Below are positions 32,474-44,600 of a DNA stretch of 64,000 bases, piece after piece (within the stretch, counting starts at the first letter, position 1; each line of letters starts with the position of its first letter). The translations under genes and the position numbers were made by a program. The notes beneath the pieces are model-generated. The model did not search any database. It was not told the origin of the DNA and saw nothing but the letters and a program-made list of their open reading frames with translations. The stretch is taken from assembly GCF_905404315.1 (NCBI RefSeq), contig NC_066265.1:31706501-31770500 (forward strand), given 5' to 3'. Source of the stretch: Leptidea sinapis. Lineage: Eukaryota > Arthropoda > Insecta > Lepidoptera > Pieridae.

Positions 32474-33085
32474 CAACCCTTCGAAGTATATGACGAGAGT
32501 TGTCAAACTTCAAGACTTTGTTAATTTCAACAGCTCCGTCAGCATTACTCGTAGCTCAGCGGAAAAGTGTTTACTTTAGACGCTGTAAACCCGGGTTCGA
32601 TACACCTACCAGTGTATGGATTTTTTTGGGTTTTGTGAAGTTAAAGGAAATTTCTAGTTAGTTCAGGATCAAATCGAACAGAAAAAAAGGGATGGAAAAT
32701 GTGTAAGCAGGATAAAAATGGTTAAAATAATTTTCTAGTACAATTTAAATTTAAAGATGGAATGGGAGAATCATTTTGAAAATAGAACGGATCCGGGGGT
32801 ATATAAGCCGTACTAAGCGTGGCCTACGGCAGTTCTAGTTCTGACTCGCAAGTGTAAAGAAGAAGAAGAATAAAAGAAGAAGTAGTGAAAAGTGGAAGTG
32901 TTCCAAGAGGAAGAAGATAGAAGAGACTTAGTGTTCGGTGCGGTGTGACGCGTTGAAGGTACCGCCGCCCACAAGAGGAACAGCGGCAGGCCGGCGAAGT
33001 GCAAGTTCAGAAAAAGTGAACGCAAATAAAGACTCGTTCCTATAAGCGGAGTATTATTTCCAATCCCTGACCCACTCCCCTGTCA
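32464..33085 (+). repeat. Right LTR (622 bp)
   Basis: Same length and ends as the left LTR. Seven single-base differences were seen, for example CCATC versus CCGTC and GTAGAC versus GTAAAC. TATA at 32800-32806, AATAAA at 33025-33030, tRNA-like boxes at 32552 and 32594. Confidence 0.95.
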
Positions 33086-33199
33086 ATATCATTATTATAC
33101 TTTATGAATATTGTTTTCATGATTAGTGTTGGATTTAGGTAGGTACACAACTATAAATTTAATAGACGTACTCGTCAACAATGTCGAGGGTATAGTTCC

Positions 33200-34250
33200 C
33201 AATTGTTAAGGGAGTAGGTGCGAAATGGACATTTTACATGATCTTCATTTTGTTGATATTCATTTTGAGACTGAGTTAACTTACTCCTTGGGAAGCTATA
33301 TTGAGGCCATCGAGCATACAATTCAAGTCTTCCATGGTATCTGCCATGATTACGATAGTGTCTGCGAGTCGAAGGTGATTCATGTATTAACTGTTGATAT
33401 TGATGCCCAGTCCGTCCTAGTCCAAAAGCTTAAAGACATCTTTCAACCGCAGCGGTGAACAGCTTGGGCGATAAAACATCGCCTTGTCTGACTACCCGCT
33501 GCAGTCGGATAGGCTTCGAGATCTGATCCTGCAGCCGGACTGCCTTTTCGGAATCCGGCTTGTCCGGAAGGTCGTCCAACCTGCGCACGAGACGATTCGT
33601 GATAACCCTAGAAAACAGCTTATTTTATATTATTATACATGGCTCAGAAGTGATATGATTAAAAAGTACATTTAAAGCATTTTATCGCCCTTTTTTAAGA
33701 ACAGCACTACTATACTTATGTGTCATGCTTGCGGCGATTTGTCCTCAAGGATGACGGAATTGAATAGCTTCTGGAGGATATTAAGCACAGGAGTACTACC
33801 AGCTCTCAGAAGTTCGGCTGTAATTCCATCATCACCCGGCGCCTTGTTTTTTTAAGCTGTTTTAGGGCCATACTAACCTCGTATAGGCTGACGTCTGGGC
33901 TATCTTCGGTATAGTGTCGGGTTAATTTAGCTCTTGGGTCTCCAGCCTTGTTGGTAACGGGTGCCCTTGCGGTCGTGTTTAACTGTCCGTAGAACTTCAC
34001 GACTTCAAATGCTTATTCAGGTTTTGACGAAATTACCCTGCCATCACGAGCCTCCAGCTTGGTCAGTTGGCTCTGCCCAAAAGACCAATCTCGTGCGAAT
34101 ACTTTGGAGCCTTTGTTACGCTCTATGGCCCTCTATTCGCTCTATTCACACAACCTGTATATGGCAGCGTAAATCGCCAGTCAATTACTTGAAGATCAGT
34201 CTATATAGCTGCCTATACTGGGAAGCATCGTCTGGGGACTGAAGGCCCTT
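33200..34250 (-). pseudogene. RTE-like endonuclease-reverse transcriptase fragment
   Basis: Minus-strand remnant of a non-LTR retrotransposon. The upstream linker region (34000-33806) encodes KFYGQLNTTARAP and KLTRHYTEDSPDVSLYEV. Reading on, the reverse transcriptase core follows in broken frames: DDGITAELL near 33830, a KKGD and YRPISLL-like stretch near 33650, VRQGDVLSPKLFTAAVEDVF near 33470 and a decayed ADD box near 33350. Several frameshifts separate these blocks. The C-terminal type fragments at 44822-45060, 57000-57250 and 61690-61835 may belong to the same or sister families. Confidence 0.75.
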
Positions 34251-34984
34251 CACCTGGAAGAAAAATTTAATTCCATGACCAGAACAAAGGCGTAGATAAG
34301 AACAATGGCCAATAGATACAAGTTCTATCCAAGCAGAAGGATAAGTAGCTAATGATAAATCTAGTGCATACCTACATGAGAAACTATTAATCCTTTCGAT
34401 TATTAAAATGTGTTAAACAGTGGTTCTAAGCTCTGACCTACCAGACTAAGGTTATGCAGTATCTGGAGAAGCAGCCTATAGAAAAAGTAAAAGGAGGGTA
34501 AATTCACTGGAAATAAAGTGAATCAGTGCAATTTTTATCGCTATAGAATGAAGTCTCCATATTTAAAAATTATTTTCTAATACAAACAATCAAATAAGTG
34601 TATGCCGTTTATTGGCGAATAGTGCTGTTTAACTACAAATTTTTTAAGAACTATGTTACCACGATTCATACAGTTATATAAATTTCATTTCAATAAACTT
34701 GTTGATGATAATTTCAAATACACAATTTTACTCGATATACTTACATATCGGATTTTTGCATTCGCTCATCCCAATCAGTCAACAAAAAGTATATCGTCAT
34801 TTGTCAAATTGTATAATGACAGTTGACTATCTGACATGTGTTTGGCAGAACTTAGCATTACATTGATAGTGATATTAAGGCCTCTTTCTACACTGCATTT
34901 TTGTCGTCAATGAGACGATTCATCTTAGTCAGTTTCGACAAATAGGCAAAATACTAACTCCTACTTACAATTCTTCCAACCATT
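34251..34984. other. Noncoding DNA, no gene seen
   Basis: No recognisable element or coding region. Confidence 0.45.
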
Positions 34985-35940
34985 TATATTTATGCAAAAG
35001 GAGGACAAAGAAACGTACGAGACACCTGGGGCTTAGTGATCACAGCCGCCCACTTTCTTTTGCGACACCAAAGGAATCACAAGAGCGTTGCCAGCCTTAA
35101 AGAAAGGTGTACGCGTTTTTTTTGAAGGTACCCATGTCATATCGTTCCGGACACACCGCACAAGGAAGCTCATACGACAGCTTTGTAGTACGTGGAAGAA
35201 AGTACCTTGAAAACCATACCATGGAGGACCTCCACACATCCAGATGGTGGGGATGATATCCTAATTTGTGGCGTGTCGTGCAAAGGTGGTTCAGGGGCTG
35301 AAATCAGGTGAAACAGCTCTTCGTAACACTCCCCGTGATAAATGCTCTGCGTTGCACGTGGTCAAATGGATGGTCGAGCTGAGGCTGAGGTACACCAGAC
35401 CAGAGCTGACAGCAATACTCCATATGAAGTCGGACCTGGCCTACAAATAGAGCGCTAAAATGTGGGCCGATTTAAAGTATTGCCGGGATCTATTTAACTG
35501 ATCTGACCTAATCTGGTTAAATGGGACAAGATTCAATTTACCCCATTACTCGATCTTCTCAAGAGAGGAATCTATAGAAGTAGCTCCCGGCACTGGTCGA
35601 TGATTTCCCGAGAGAGACTTGAATTATAAACCAGTTCTGTTGTCTATGCATAGCAATCTATGTTGGTCTCCAACATATCATTGATATGCAAAACAAACAG
35701 TGTAGGAGATAGCACACAGCCTTGGGGCACTCCAGCGTTCACGGGCTTAGGGTCCAAGCAATAAGCATCGACAACGACCTGTATGCTGCACCTAGTGAGG
35801 AAGCTGGAGATCCATTTGCATCTCACAGGAAGTGATAGAAGTTGTGAGAGAAGCGCCTTGTGCCGTTCAAGGCTCAATATTCCCCAGCAATCAACGATTA
35901 ACGTTGCCAAATTGATTTGCCGTGTTGATTACAACTTACA
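34985..35940 (-). pseudogene. Jockey-like LINE, decayed partial copy
   Basis: Same family as 18197-21068. The 3' end and C-terminal coding part (35239-35033) are present, then diverged middle pieces. The reverse transcriptase segment at 35910-35644 has SFLTRCSIQVVV and AGVPQGCVLSPTLFVLHIND. It retains the few codons deleted near 19240 in the larger copy. Large internal deletions and frame breaks make it inactive. Confidence 0.8.
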
Positions 35941-36051
35941 AGCTATGATTTCCGTGAATATTTATGTTCATATAGGTATAGATTGTCTTGCAAGTTGAAT
36001 AAGATCCACTACCTCTCAACATTCTGTGTTATTATTATACGCGAAGTTATA

Positions 36052-36142
36052 CCAAATTTAAAACATTTTTGCCTTTATCCTTTGTCACTACAGAATTACA
36101 TGACAGGGAGAAGTTATTTTAGACCTTGGAATAACTTTACAT
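36052..36142. repeat. Small dispersed repeat, copy 2
   Basis: It shares ACAGAATTACATGACAGGGA plus GAAGTTATTTTAGACCTTGG with 4186-4292. Confidence 0.5.
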
Positions 36143-36955
36143 TACGTTTATTATAAGACAGTAACATAAATACAGTTGCAACTTCGTCTGCATGACTCGG
36201 TATTATCACGAGCCGACAAATGCCGCCAGATGTGGTATTTTAGGTGTAAAATGTTTTGTACTTAATTATTATGCCGCGGTCATGCCTATTTTTGAATTGA
36301 TGTTGAATTTATTGTTAAAGAATTAAAATGAAAATAAAAATAATTTCGGAACACTGCTGTTTTTAATATCATAAATTCCAAAATGTAAAATTACAAATTA
36401 TATAACCTCACACTAGGACCTAGGTAGAAAGGGGTCTCACAAATGTGACCGGCTGTGAAAAGGACTGCAGGGGCCAAAAAATCATTAGGTTCGTGACGAT
36501 ATTTATCGATGGCCCCATCAAGCAATTCTCACTTCTAGCTATTTTGAATAAGTCATACAGAACTAGATGGATGCTTGCATTGCTGCTAATAGCCTAACAA
36601 ATGGTCGGTACCAGAGGCGACCATTTTTTAGTCTATAACAGTAACGAAAAGATACCACAATACTGCTTTTTGTTCTTGAATGAACAACAGGGAACCAAGG
36701 GACAACAGACAATAAGAATCTTAGCAAATTGAATTCGGTCTGCTAGCGGGCCGTATTATATGGTATGTCGCATTGTCAAAATTATTATTACCCTTCGTAC
36801 CGTACCGTTTCCGCCGCCGGACTACTTGGAGCGATGCGCCCACCGGACCTTGCGACGGTCCGGTCGTACCAAATCCGATCGTATGTTTAGGCTATAAAAA
36901 TATTATCAGCAATTTTGTCAGAAAGATAAATAAAGCTAAAATAATAACACACACA
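36143..36955. other. Noncoding DNA, no gene seen
   Basis: A GC-richer spot at 36790-36880 (CCGTTTCCGCCGCCGGACTA, GACGGTCCGGTCG) has no recognisable coding or RNA structure. Confidence 0.4.
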
Positions 36956-36959
36956 GCTC

Positions 36960-37652
36960 CATCTTCCAATGTGAGTGCGTAGCCATCAAGGAAGCCGCCA
37001 GCGCAATAATAAGAAGAAAAGTACATGGCCACAGAATCAGAATTCTTTCTGACAGTATGACTGCAACTCAGCACTAATACACGAGTGTCACCAAACCCTG
37101 GAACAAGTTGCCTCTTATAACCGGGTAACCCTGCAATGGATCAAGGGACATAGCGGTTCGTTGGGAAATGATGCAGCGGATGAGCTTGCAAGGCGGGCAT
37201 CGGCAAATCTAGTGACTGGTCCATTGCCACTTCTGCCACTGCCCTTCAGCCAAATGCGCTCATGGATACGCTCTCTCACCAACGACCTACACAACACCCG
37301 ATGGATGAATGTCTCAAGCTGTAGACAGTCAAAGGAAGCGATACCTGCACTGTCACCCAAACTGACACGTAGACTTATCAGCCTCAACAGACATGACATC
37401 CGTATAATGGTGGGCACCCTAACGGGGCACACATCACTAAACAAACACCTTTTCGCAATCGGCGTAACGGACAGTCCTAAGTGCAGAGGCTGTCTGACCG
37501 AAGACGAAACGGTCGCTCACGTAATCCTGGAATGTGCGGGGGTGGCCACCCAACGGGCAAAAACCTTAACCAATACGAGGTCGCTCCAGGAAGTCTGCGA
37601 ACACCCCAGGAATGTTCTGAACTTCTGGAAGGAGCTGGGCTGGTTGGAGTAA
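36960..37652 (+). pseudogene. LINE fragment with RNase H domain and C-terminal tail
   Basis: It contains a decayed RNase H domain. CECVAIKEAA and RIRILSDSMTA carry two catalytic positions; a stop follows at about 37077, then a frame change. Next come LQWIKGHSG and LGNDAADELARRAS (last catalytic Asp). The open part 37161-37652 continues with the typical C-terminal zinc-finger-like tail (CRGCLTEDETVAHVILEC) and stops after FWKELGWLE. Endonuclease and reverse transcriptase are absent. RNase H-bearing clades include I, LOA and some R1/jockey relatives. Confidence 0.85.
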
Positions 37653-39440
37653 CTGGCCACTACTGCACGCAAAATGGATTCATGCTAGTGGTCTAATTGC
37701 GGAAACAGGAGCCCCTATACTATACCAAAGCTAAAATAACAAACAGGGTTTATATATTATTTTGGAGTATTCAATTGTGGACTACCTAACTTTGCTCAGT
37801 TCAGTTATGTTAGTCGAGTGAGATGGCCAAAGAAAATATTTCCTCTGACGAGGTGATGGCTAACAAAGGTACCTGGTACAAAAGGAAGGAGCACATCAAA
37901 TTGTGACGTGACCTAATAATAATAAATAGAATTATAAGGAGTTAAATAAAACCAAAGGTTCGATTCGATGACACTTTATTAAAATACAATAGAAATTCAC
38001 AAAAGCAAGATGTTTTAGAAATGCACAAGAGATTCAAAATAGGTACACGACGGTCAAACCACGGTCAGTGACTACCTATTAACATGTGACTTACTCAACA
38101 TACCAAATGCATACAAAATTTAAACACTCTAATTTGTATATTGGACGTATGTTAAAACTACAACTCTTAAGAAAATACTTTTATAATTTCAGTTATGCAT
38201 GTTGTAAATATAAACACCTTAATTAACTTAACATTACTTATTTTAAAATCAATAAAATATGATTAACAAAACTTAAAAGTATCAGCTAAAGTCAAAATCG
38301 CGCGCGGCGAAAGTCAATAAAAATATCAGAAAGTGAACACGTGAAAATAAATACAAAATGTCATAGTTAATAATAACGTTAAATTGTGCTTTGTGGAAAC
38401 GTAAATAATATACTCTGGGAGATTTTTTTTTATAATTTTCCGTCGATCACAACATTGAGAACATAATATTAACAATTAAGTATAATAATATCTCGCTTGT
38501 ACAAATTTAGCCAATATAGAAAGAGTACACCTATAAAGTACTATCATAAACATTCAAAAACTTTAAAAAATAACTTGAAATTCTTTACATTAACTTCCAT
38601 CTTACACATGTTGACTCTGTTAGGTACATTATACAAAATAAACTCTGGCGTCTTGGAACTACAGTTTCAAGGCCGAATTTGATGGTAACGCGGTTCGATT
38701 TTGAGGTGGGGTTCGCTGTCGTTAAAGTTACGATCAATTTAAATAATATTTATTAAGCACACACGCTGTTTCAAATTTATAACTCATATGGTTACAAATA
38801 AACCCGAATCGTTAAGTGTTTTGTAGGAAATTGTAGCTTTAATAATTTGTTCTACCTGACACGTTCATTCTATTCAATAGAATCCATCTATAGGTAGAAT
38901 AATACCTATAGATGGCCTCTGTGGAAGGGGCACAACAATTCAGTCAATATCATGTTGAAAGGTAACGTTTACGTTATTGATCAGTGGCAAAATGGAACAG
39001 TTTTGTTCATTACAGCTGTTGTGGTTATTTGACATTGACATTTGAAATTGACTTAACCTTATAAAGAACTGTTCTTTAAACTCTACTCAGATGTGTCCAA
39101 AAGGTTCGACCTCAGAGTGGAACCATGGCAAAATAGTTTCCATGTTTTGTCAAATTAGCGAAATAATGCAGTATCATTTGATACAGAATAACTAGTAGCT
39201 ATAAAATATAAAGCAAAGAAAAGCCATTTTATATTAGTTAAAATACTTTAAAGATGTAATTGGTAGGTTGGAGGTCTGTAAATACTGCTTTTGTGTTAAC
39301 TACCGAGTGGACTAATATGCTAGATCATTATGTTATTGGTACTGTAAGACAACAAGAGCTAGCTGAGTTAAAGTCATTCCCTTATAAAGCATGCCATGTT
39401 TCAAGTCCATTATTTTTCATACATAAGTTGGGTATCTTTT
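37653..39440. other. Noncoding DNA, no gene seen
   Basis: AT-rich. The frames at 38497-38682 and 39260-39448 show no domain. Confidence 0.45.
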
Positions 39441-39740
39441 TTTTATGAAAATAAGGGACGAGACGAGTAGGACCTTCAGGTGATCGTAATTGATACGCTC
39501 TGCCGATAGCAATGCAATACCGCTCAGGATTCTTGAAAAACCCAAAAATTCTGAGCAGCACTACAATAGGGCTCGTCACCGTGAGAGATAAGATGTTAAG
39601 TCTCATTTGCCCAGTAATTTCACTAGCTACGGCGCCCTTGAGACCGAAACAGTAATTCTTACACATTACTGCTTCACGGCAGAAATAGGCGCCGTTGTGG
39701 TACCCATAATGTAGTCGGCATCCTGTGCAAAGGAGCCTCC
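39441..39740 (+). repeat. 300-bp dispersed repeat, copy A
   Basis: It starts TTTTATGAAAATAAGGGACG and ends GTGCAAAGGAGCCTCC. It has an internal hairpin (CCGCTCAGGATT...AATTCTGAGC) and a conserved TCACTAGCTACGGCGCCCTT block. Other copies: 40958-41262, 54165-54455, 57880-58195 (plus); 61132-61437, 49700-49912 (minus); diverged or partial: 48665-48855, 10215-10300, 61440-61610. It is noncoding. The type (SINE-like or MITE) is unresolved. Confidence 0.85.
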
Positions 39741-40084
39741 AAATATTTCGTGTGGTACTGGAAATGTACTTCTTTTAGCCGTGTGTGCTTAACATAAATG
39801 TTTATCGTAACATAGTTTCTATAAACTGTTCATAATATATGAATTACTTTATAATTTGTGTTGTCCCCGTTTTACGCGTACCTGCAACAGGAATAAACAA
39901 TTTCAATGTTGTATAACATTTATAAATAGAAATAAGCAAATATTCTGGTACCATGACGAATATTAATCACATTATTAAACAAATCACCAATTAAAACATA
40001 AAAAAACAACAATAATTCTGAAGCCACATGCAAAGACATCTACATAATATTCCAGGATGGGCTTTGGCATAAAGCCAACCAACA
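39741..40084. other. Noncoding DNA
   Basis: Nothing recognised. Confidence 0.45.
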
Positions 40085-40300
40085 AGATATACAGGTGTGC
40101 CAAAGTTATGGGACATGAAGGGAAAGTACCTAAAATATCGTAGATAGGGTATTTTACTGAAAGAAGACTTTATGTTATTTTTAAAAGTTAGTAATTCTGC
40201 ATTCAAAGATTTTCTAAAAATTACTTGCCTCGTCTGGGACTCGAACCGACTTAAATGTAAAAAAAAAACACCTGTACATTTATTGTGATAAGTGAGATAG
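40085..40300. repeat. Half-element related to the MITE at 41798-42554
   Basis: ATACAGGTGTGCCAAAGTTA starts the unit. An internal stretch (CTGCATTCAAAGATTTTCTA, then GTCTGGGACTCGAACCGAC and an A run) parallels GCATTCATAGATTTTC, ACTCGGGAATCGAACCCGG and an A run in the larger element. The T-arm-like TCGAACC word lies at the same relative place. Confidence 0.5.
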
Positions 40301-40957
40301 CTAACCTGTACAATATACTACACAATTCTAAGTATTACCTAAATTCCGGATACACATTTTAACTATCATTAATTCCTCGTTATATAACCAACTATCAATT
40401 AATTTTGAATACACGTATAATAATATTTATTTCACTATCCCACTGTATAAATCACACAACTATTAATTTTTTGGTCTAAAATAAAATTTTAATTAAAAAT
40501 AGAGTAATTTTGATTAAATAGAGTTTATTAATGTTAAATCAATTATAATAAAACCTAGAATTTTGTAATGAAACGAAAAATGAATTAATAGTTAATAATA
40601 ATTTTGCATGCCAGAAATGGCTGATAACATTAAAACTATTTACACCCATTGTTACATGTTTTCTAGCAAATTAAGGATTTATTTATTTTATTTATTTAAT
40701 TACTTCATTGAATACTGCACAGTGTTTATGCAAATAGGTGAACGAATATTTTTTTCCGTTAGACCAGTATTTGAACTTTATACATTTATTTGTATCTTGT
40801 ACTTATGTGAAAGGCCCAACCATCAGTTGCATAATACACAACTAACTTAACCATTTTTTTTTTACAAAACAAACGGCAACACATAGACATATCATATACA
40901 GACAAATTCACATTTATTTGTTAGTAACGCTAGGCTAGTGATGTTAATTAAACATGT
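40301..40957. other. AT-rich noncoding DNA
   Basis: Nothing recognised; the frame at 40608-40850 has no domain. Confidence 0.45.
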
Positions 40958-41262
40958 TTTTTTATGAAAATAAGGGACAAGACGAGCAGGACGTTCAGCT
41001 GACGGTAATTGATACGCCCTGCGCATCATAATGCAGTGCCGTTCAAGATTATTGAAAAACGCAATAATTCTGAGCGGCACTACAACTGCGCTCGTCACCT
41101 TGAGACATAAGATGTCAAGTCTCATTTGCCCAGTAATTTCACTAGCTACGGCGCCCATCAGACCGAAACACAGTAATGCTTACACATTACTGCTTCACGG
41201 CAGAAATAGGCGTCGTTGTGGTACCCATAATCTAGACGGCATTCGGTGCAAATGAGCCTCCC
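40958..41262 (+). repeat. 300-bp dispersed repeat, copy B
   Basis: Near-complete copy, from TTTTTTTATGAAAATAAGGG to GAGCCTCCC. ACATGT occurs on both sides and may be a short target duplication. Confidence 0.85.
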
Positions 41263-41384
41263 ACATGTGTGCGAAATTAGGAATGTGTGGCTAGGTGATT
41301 GAAAAAGAAGGTGTTGTTCAGCTTCACTCTTTATATGTGGACAAGGCTTTAGAAAATAATATAAATGCAGTACTGGGTTGATGG

Positions 41385-41560
41385 TATATTTTTTCTTGAA
41401 GGTCCCTAAGTCATATATTCCATCCAGCAGCTAATTCCACAAAATATAAGTTGAGTGAGAAAAATACAGCGCATTTCGGATAAATGAACAAGCGAGAGTG
41501 TTAAGATAAGCCCACCACGATGCTGTGAGTACGGAGCGCAATAGCATATAAATTAAAAAC
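41385..41560 (-). repeat. LINE 3'-end fragment
   Basis: TTCTTGAAGGTCCCTAAGTC followed by CAGCTAATTCCACAAAAT is the complement of a LINE C-terminal/3' UTR segment. A sister fragment is at 49920-50115. Confidence 0.5.
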
Positions 41561-41599
41561 CAAATAATTGTGTAGGTACCAGTTCTAATGTACAAAATA

Positions 41600-41671
41600 T
41601 TAGTAGCGAGACCTTCTGTCCATGTTGCGGATGGAATTCGCCAGGCACAGTGCAAACAGCGCTCCGACAAT
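41600..41671 (-). CDS. Tetraspanin last coding exon
   Basis: 72 bp after the acceptor TTTGCAG. It encodes the rest of helix 4 and the cytoplasmic tail, IVGALFALCLANSIRNMDRR then SRY and TAA. Confidence 0.9.
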   Translation of the reverse strand: MVGALFALCLANSIRNMDRRSRY

Positions 41672-44600
41672 CTGCAAACATACATACAAATATTATAAGC
41701 ATAGGCAATTCAAATTCAAATTTCTTTTTTTTTACCACAAGTATTACATGATATAATTGTACCTACTTAACACTCTTAAGGTGTGGGTGTGTGTGTATAT
41801 ACTGGTGGCCCACCCAAACCGGTCAGTATGGGGATTTCAGAATATATAAGAGATAGAAGAATATCTTCTAAGGAACCACGATATCGATTTTAGAGAAAAC
41901 AAAAACTGCATTCATAGATTTTCAAAAAAAATCATACACGACTCGGGAATCGAACCCGGTCATTTTGGAAAAAAAAGACATTTTTGTTTTATAGCCATAT
42001 TGATAGTGTACGTTGTAAGGAGTGATTGTTGCTATGAAACCTTATGTCTAAAATTAAAAGAAATTGCTTTATTTGATATTGTTTCATGTAAGTTGTCGGT
42101 TTTACTCGTTAAAATGTAGGCAATAACCAATCGTCATGTTGTCTGGGTATACCATTAAAAAGATTTTATTTTGCTGTTATTTGAAAATGGAATGTGAACT
42201 TCTAAGATTTCAATTTTAAAAAATGAACGCTTAATGTCTGCGTACCAGTAAAACTATGTTTTTGCTGTTATTTGAAAATGGAACGTGAACGTTTTAATTT
42301 CAGACACAAAATTTCATAGCAACAATCACTTCTTACAACCTACACTATCAATGTGGCAATAAAACAAAAATGTCTTTTTTTTTCCAAAATGACCGGGTTC
42401 GATTCCCGAGTCGTGTATGATTTTTTTTGAAAATCTATGAATGCAGTTTTTGTTTTCTCTAAAATCGATATCGTGGTTCCTTAGAAGATATTCTTCTATC
42501 TCTTATATATTTTTAAATCCCCATACTGACCGGTTTGGGTGGGCCACCCTGTATATCAGTTCCTAAAGGGGCTATGACATGGCACCATCGCGAATCGAAT
42601 AAGTCAAAAATAATTCGTTTTTAACCGATTTAAAAAAGGAGGAGGTCTTCAATTCGGTCGGTATTGTTTTTATGTATGTACACCGATTACTCTGAGATTT
42701 ATGATCCGATTTACGTAATTCTTCTTTTGTTCATCATCAATAATATCATTTCCATCAATATTAGGTTAAGAATTAATTGCAACCAATCCATTATCTATGT
42801 GACCAAAGCATATCAACATTCCAGATAAGACTACTAAAATACCTCAACACAGGCGACCCCGATAGCTACACCAGCGATCGCTTTGTTCCACTTCTCGTAC
42901 AGTTCCGCAACCCTGGGTCCACAGCCAGTCGTGTTAGCGTCAGCGATGGTGCAGGTGTCTCCCAGAACTTTACCGACGGCACTGAGGCGAGAGCAGCAGG
43001 ATTTCGGCAGAACCAGACCGTAGTCCGCAGCGCTGTATTTACCGCAGCACTCCAACTGGAATTGTAATATTTTATGGAATATACTGGAATGTAATAAATA
43101 GGGGGGGCCTATTACACAGGATTATTGAAAAGAAATTCTGAGGTGGTATCCCAATAATGCGCTTGTCACCTTGCGACAAAACGATGTTTACTAACAAGAC
43201 GTGAGCCCCCTAAACGTAGTAACGGGCACCGGAATAGCTACGTTATTTTGGTAAACATTTTGATCTATCGATTTGCCTTAACTTTAGAACCATGCAAGTA
43301 AGACCCAGTACCGATTTCTTTTCTTCTGGTATCTAATGGAACGAGATTCCTAACAAGGATCACATTTGATTGTTCAAGGAACAATAGTCAAAAGCACGTT
43401 TTTTTAGGGTTCCAAACCTGTAATCTGTTACTCTACTACTAAGACATCCCTGTCCGTACGTCTGTCTGTCAGCCTGCTATAATTTTTCAGGCAGGAGTGT
43501 GTCTTAACAATACTTCTTCTAATAAAATATTTATTTAAAAAAAAACAATGATCATAGAAAGACAAAGGAGGTCCATTGCTGCCCAAGTATGTATGCCTGA
43601 TATAAATGATTTATTATTATTATATCTTGTACAATGGTAAGGAATGCTTCATGTGGAAGTCCAGCTCACACTTAAACATTATTGTCACCAAATCTCAGTG
43701 ACTTGTATTTTAACAGAATGCTTGCGTTTTTGTGAGAGGGAAGGATGTAAATTTGGAACAGTAAATTTTGTATTTATTTACTACAAGCTGATGCCCGAGA
43801 CTTAGTTCGCGTAGATAAAGGGTTTTTAAAAATTTGGAAGTTTGCAAGTTTGGAATTGAAGATTATTTCATGTCCTATTATTCCAGTTCCTGGTTCCGGT
43901 TTCGCTAACATATTATCATAGAATCTTATTTCGAGGAAGATTGCTATGGCAAACTACACCTACTATTTCTATAGGTATAGCTCAACGACGTGAATTTCAC
44001 AAATCCCGCGAGAACCATGGATTTATCCGGGATAAGCTGTAGTCTACATCGTGTCCCAAGCTCTAGTCTGTCGCTGTACCAAATTTCATTAAAATCAGTT
44101 CCGTAGCTCCGGAGTAAAAGCGTAACAAACAAACCTACATTTATAATAGTAGGTATTATTTGTGTACATATTAGTGTTGTCTGTTTGTAATTAATTACTT
44201 GCTGTAATATTGTAAATGGCTCACGCCGTTTAATTGCCTCCATTGTTAGACCTTAAAATATGTTGATGTTTGTTATTTTGACATTTTACACTGCACAACT
44301 GGGAAGAGACTGACCCCCATGTCACGGGCTGTCCTAGTTTGGGAGTCGAGGGTAATTTTAAGCAAAATTGTATTTTCTTTTCGCAACAAATAAAGATTTA
44401 TAATTATTATTTTTATTAAAGTGTATAAATAAATAAATTACCTGCTGTTGAATGTTGTCGAAGACCAGATTTGCACTTGGGTCTGTCGCTCGCTTGTCGA
44501 ACACGGCGTTTACTGATTTGACCAGGCCTTGTTTCAAAGACTCGCCGTAAGTGAACATCAACACACCGAGTACCACTTGCACTATGATTATCACGAGGAG

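Larger units (their letters stand above)
27046..33085 (+). mobile_element. Full-length Ty3/gypsy LTR retrotransposon, 6040 bp
   Basis: Two 622-bp LTRs, a 4-bp target duplication, a primer binding site, gag, pol and a polypurine tract are all present in the usual order. Pol order is protease, reverse transcriptase, RNase H, integrase, which defines Ty3/gypsy. There is no env frame: integrase coding runs straight to the polypurine tract. Side-by-side reading of the LTRs gives 7 substitutions and no indels in 622 bp (about 1.1 percent), so insertion was recent. Coding regions nevertheless carry at least two lesions in gag and three in pol. Confidence 0.95.

Noticed and set aside
32464..32579. 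Extra C-terminal residues of pol reading into the right LTR
   Set aside because: They follow a frameshift near 32350; the conserved C-terminal residues are in another frame ending at 32473.
42777..43067. Plus-strand open frame over the tetraspanin loop exon
   Set aside because: It is antisense to a clear tetraspanin exon with correct splice sites.
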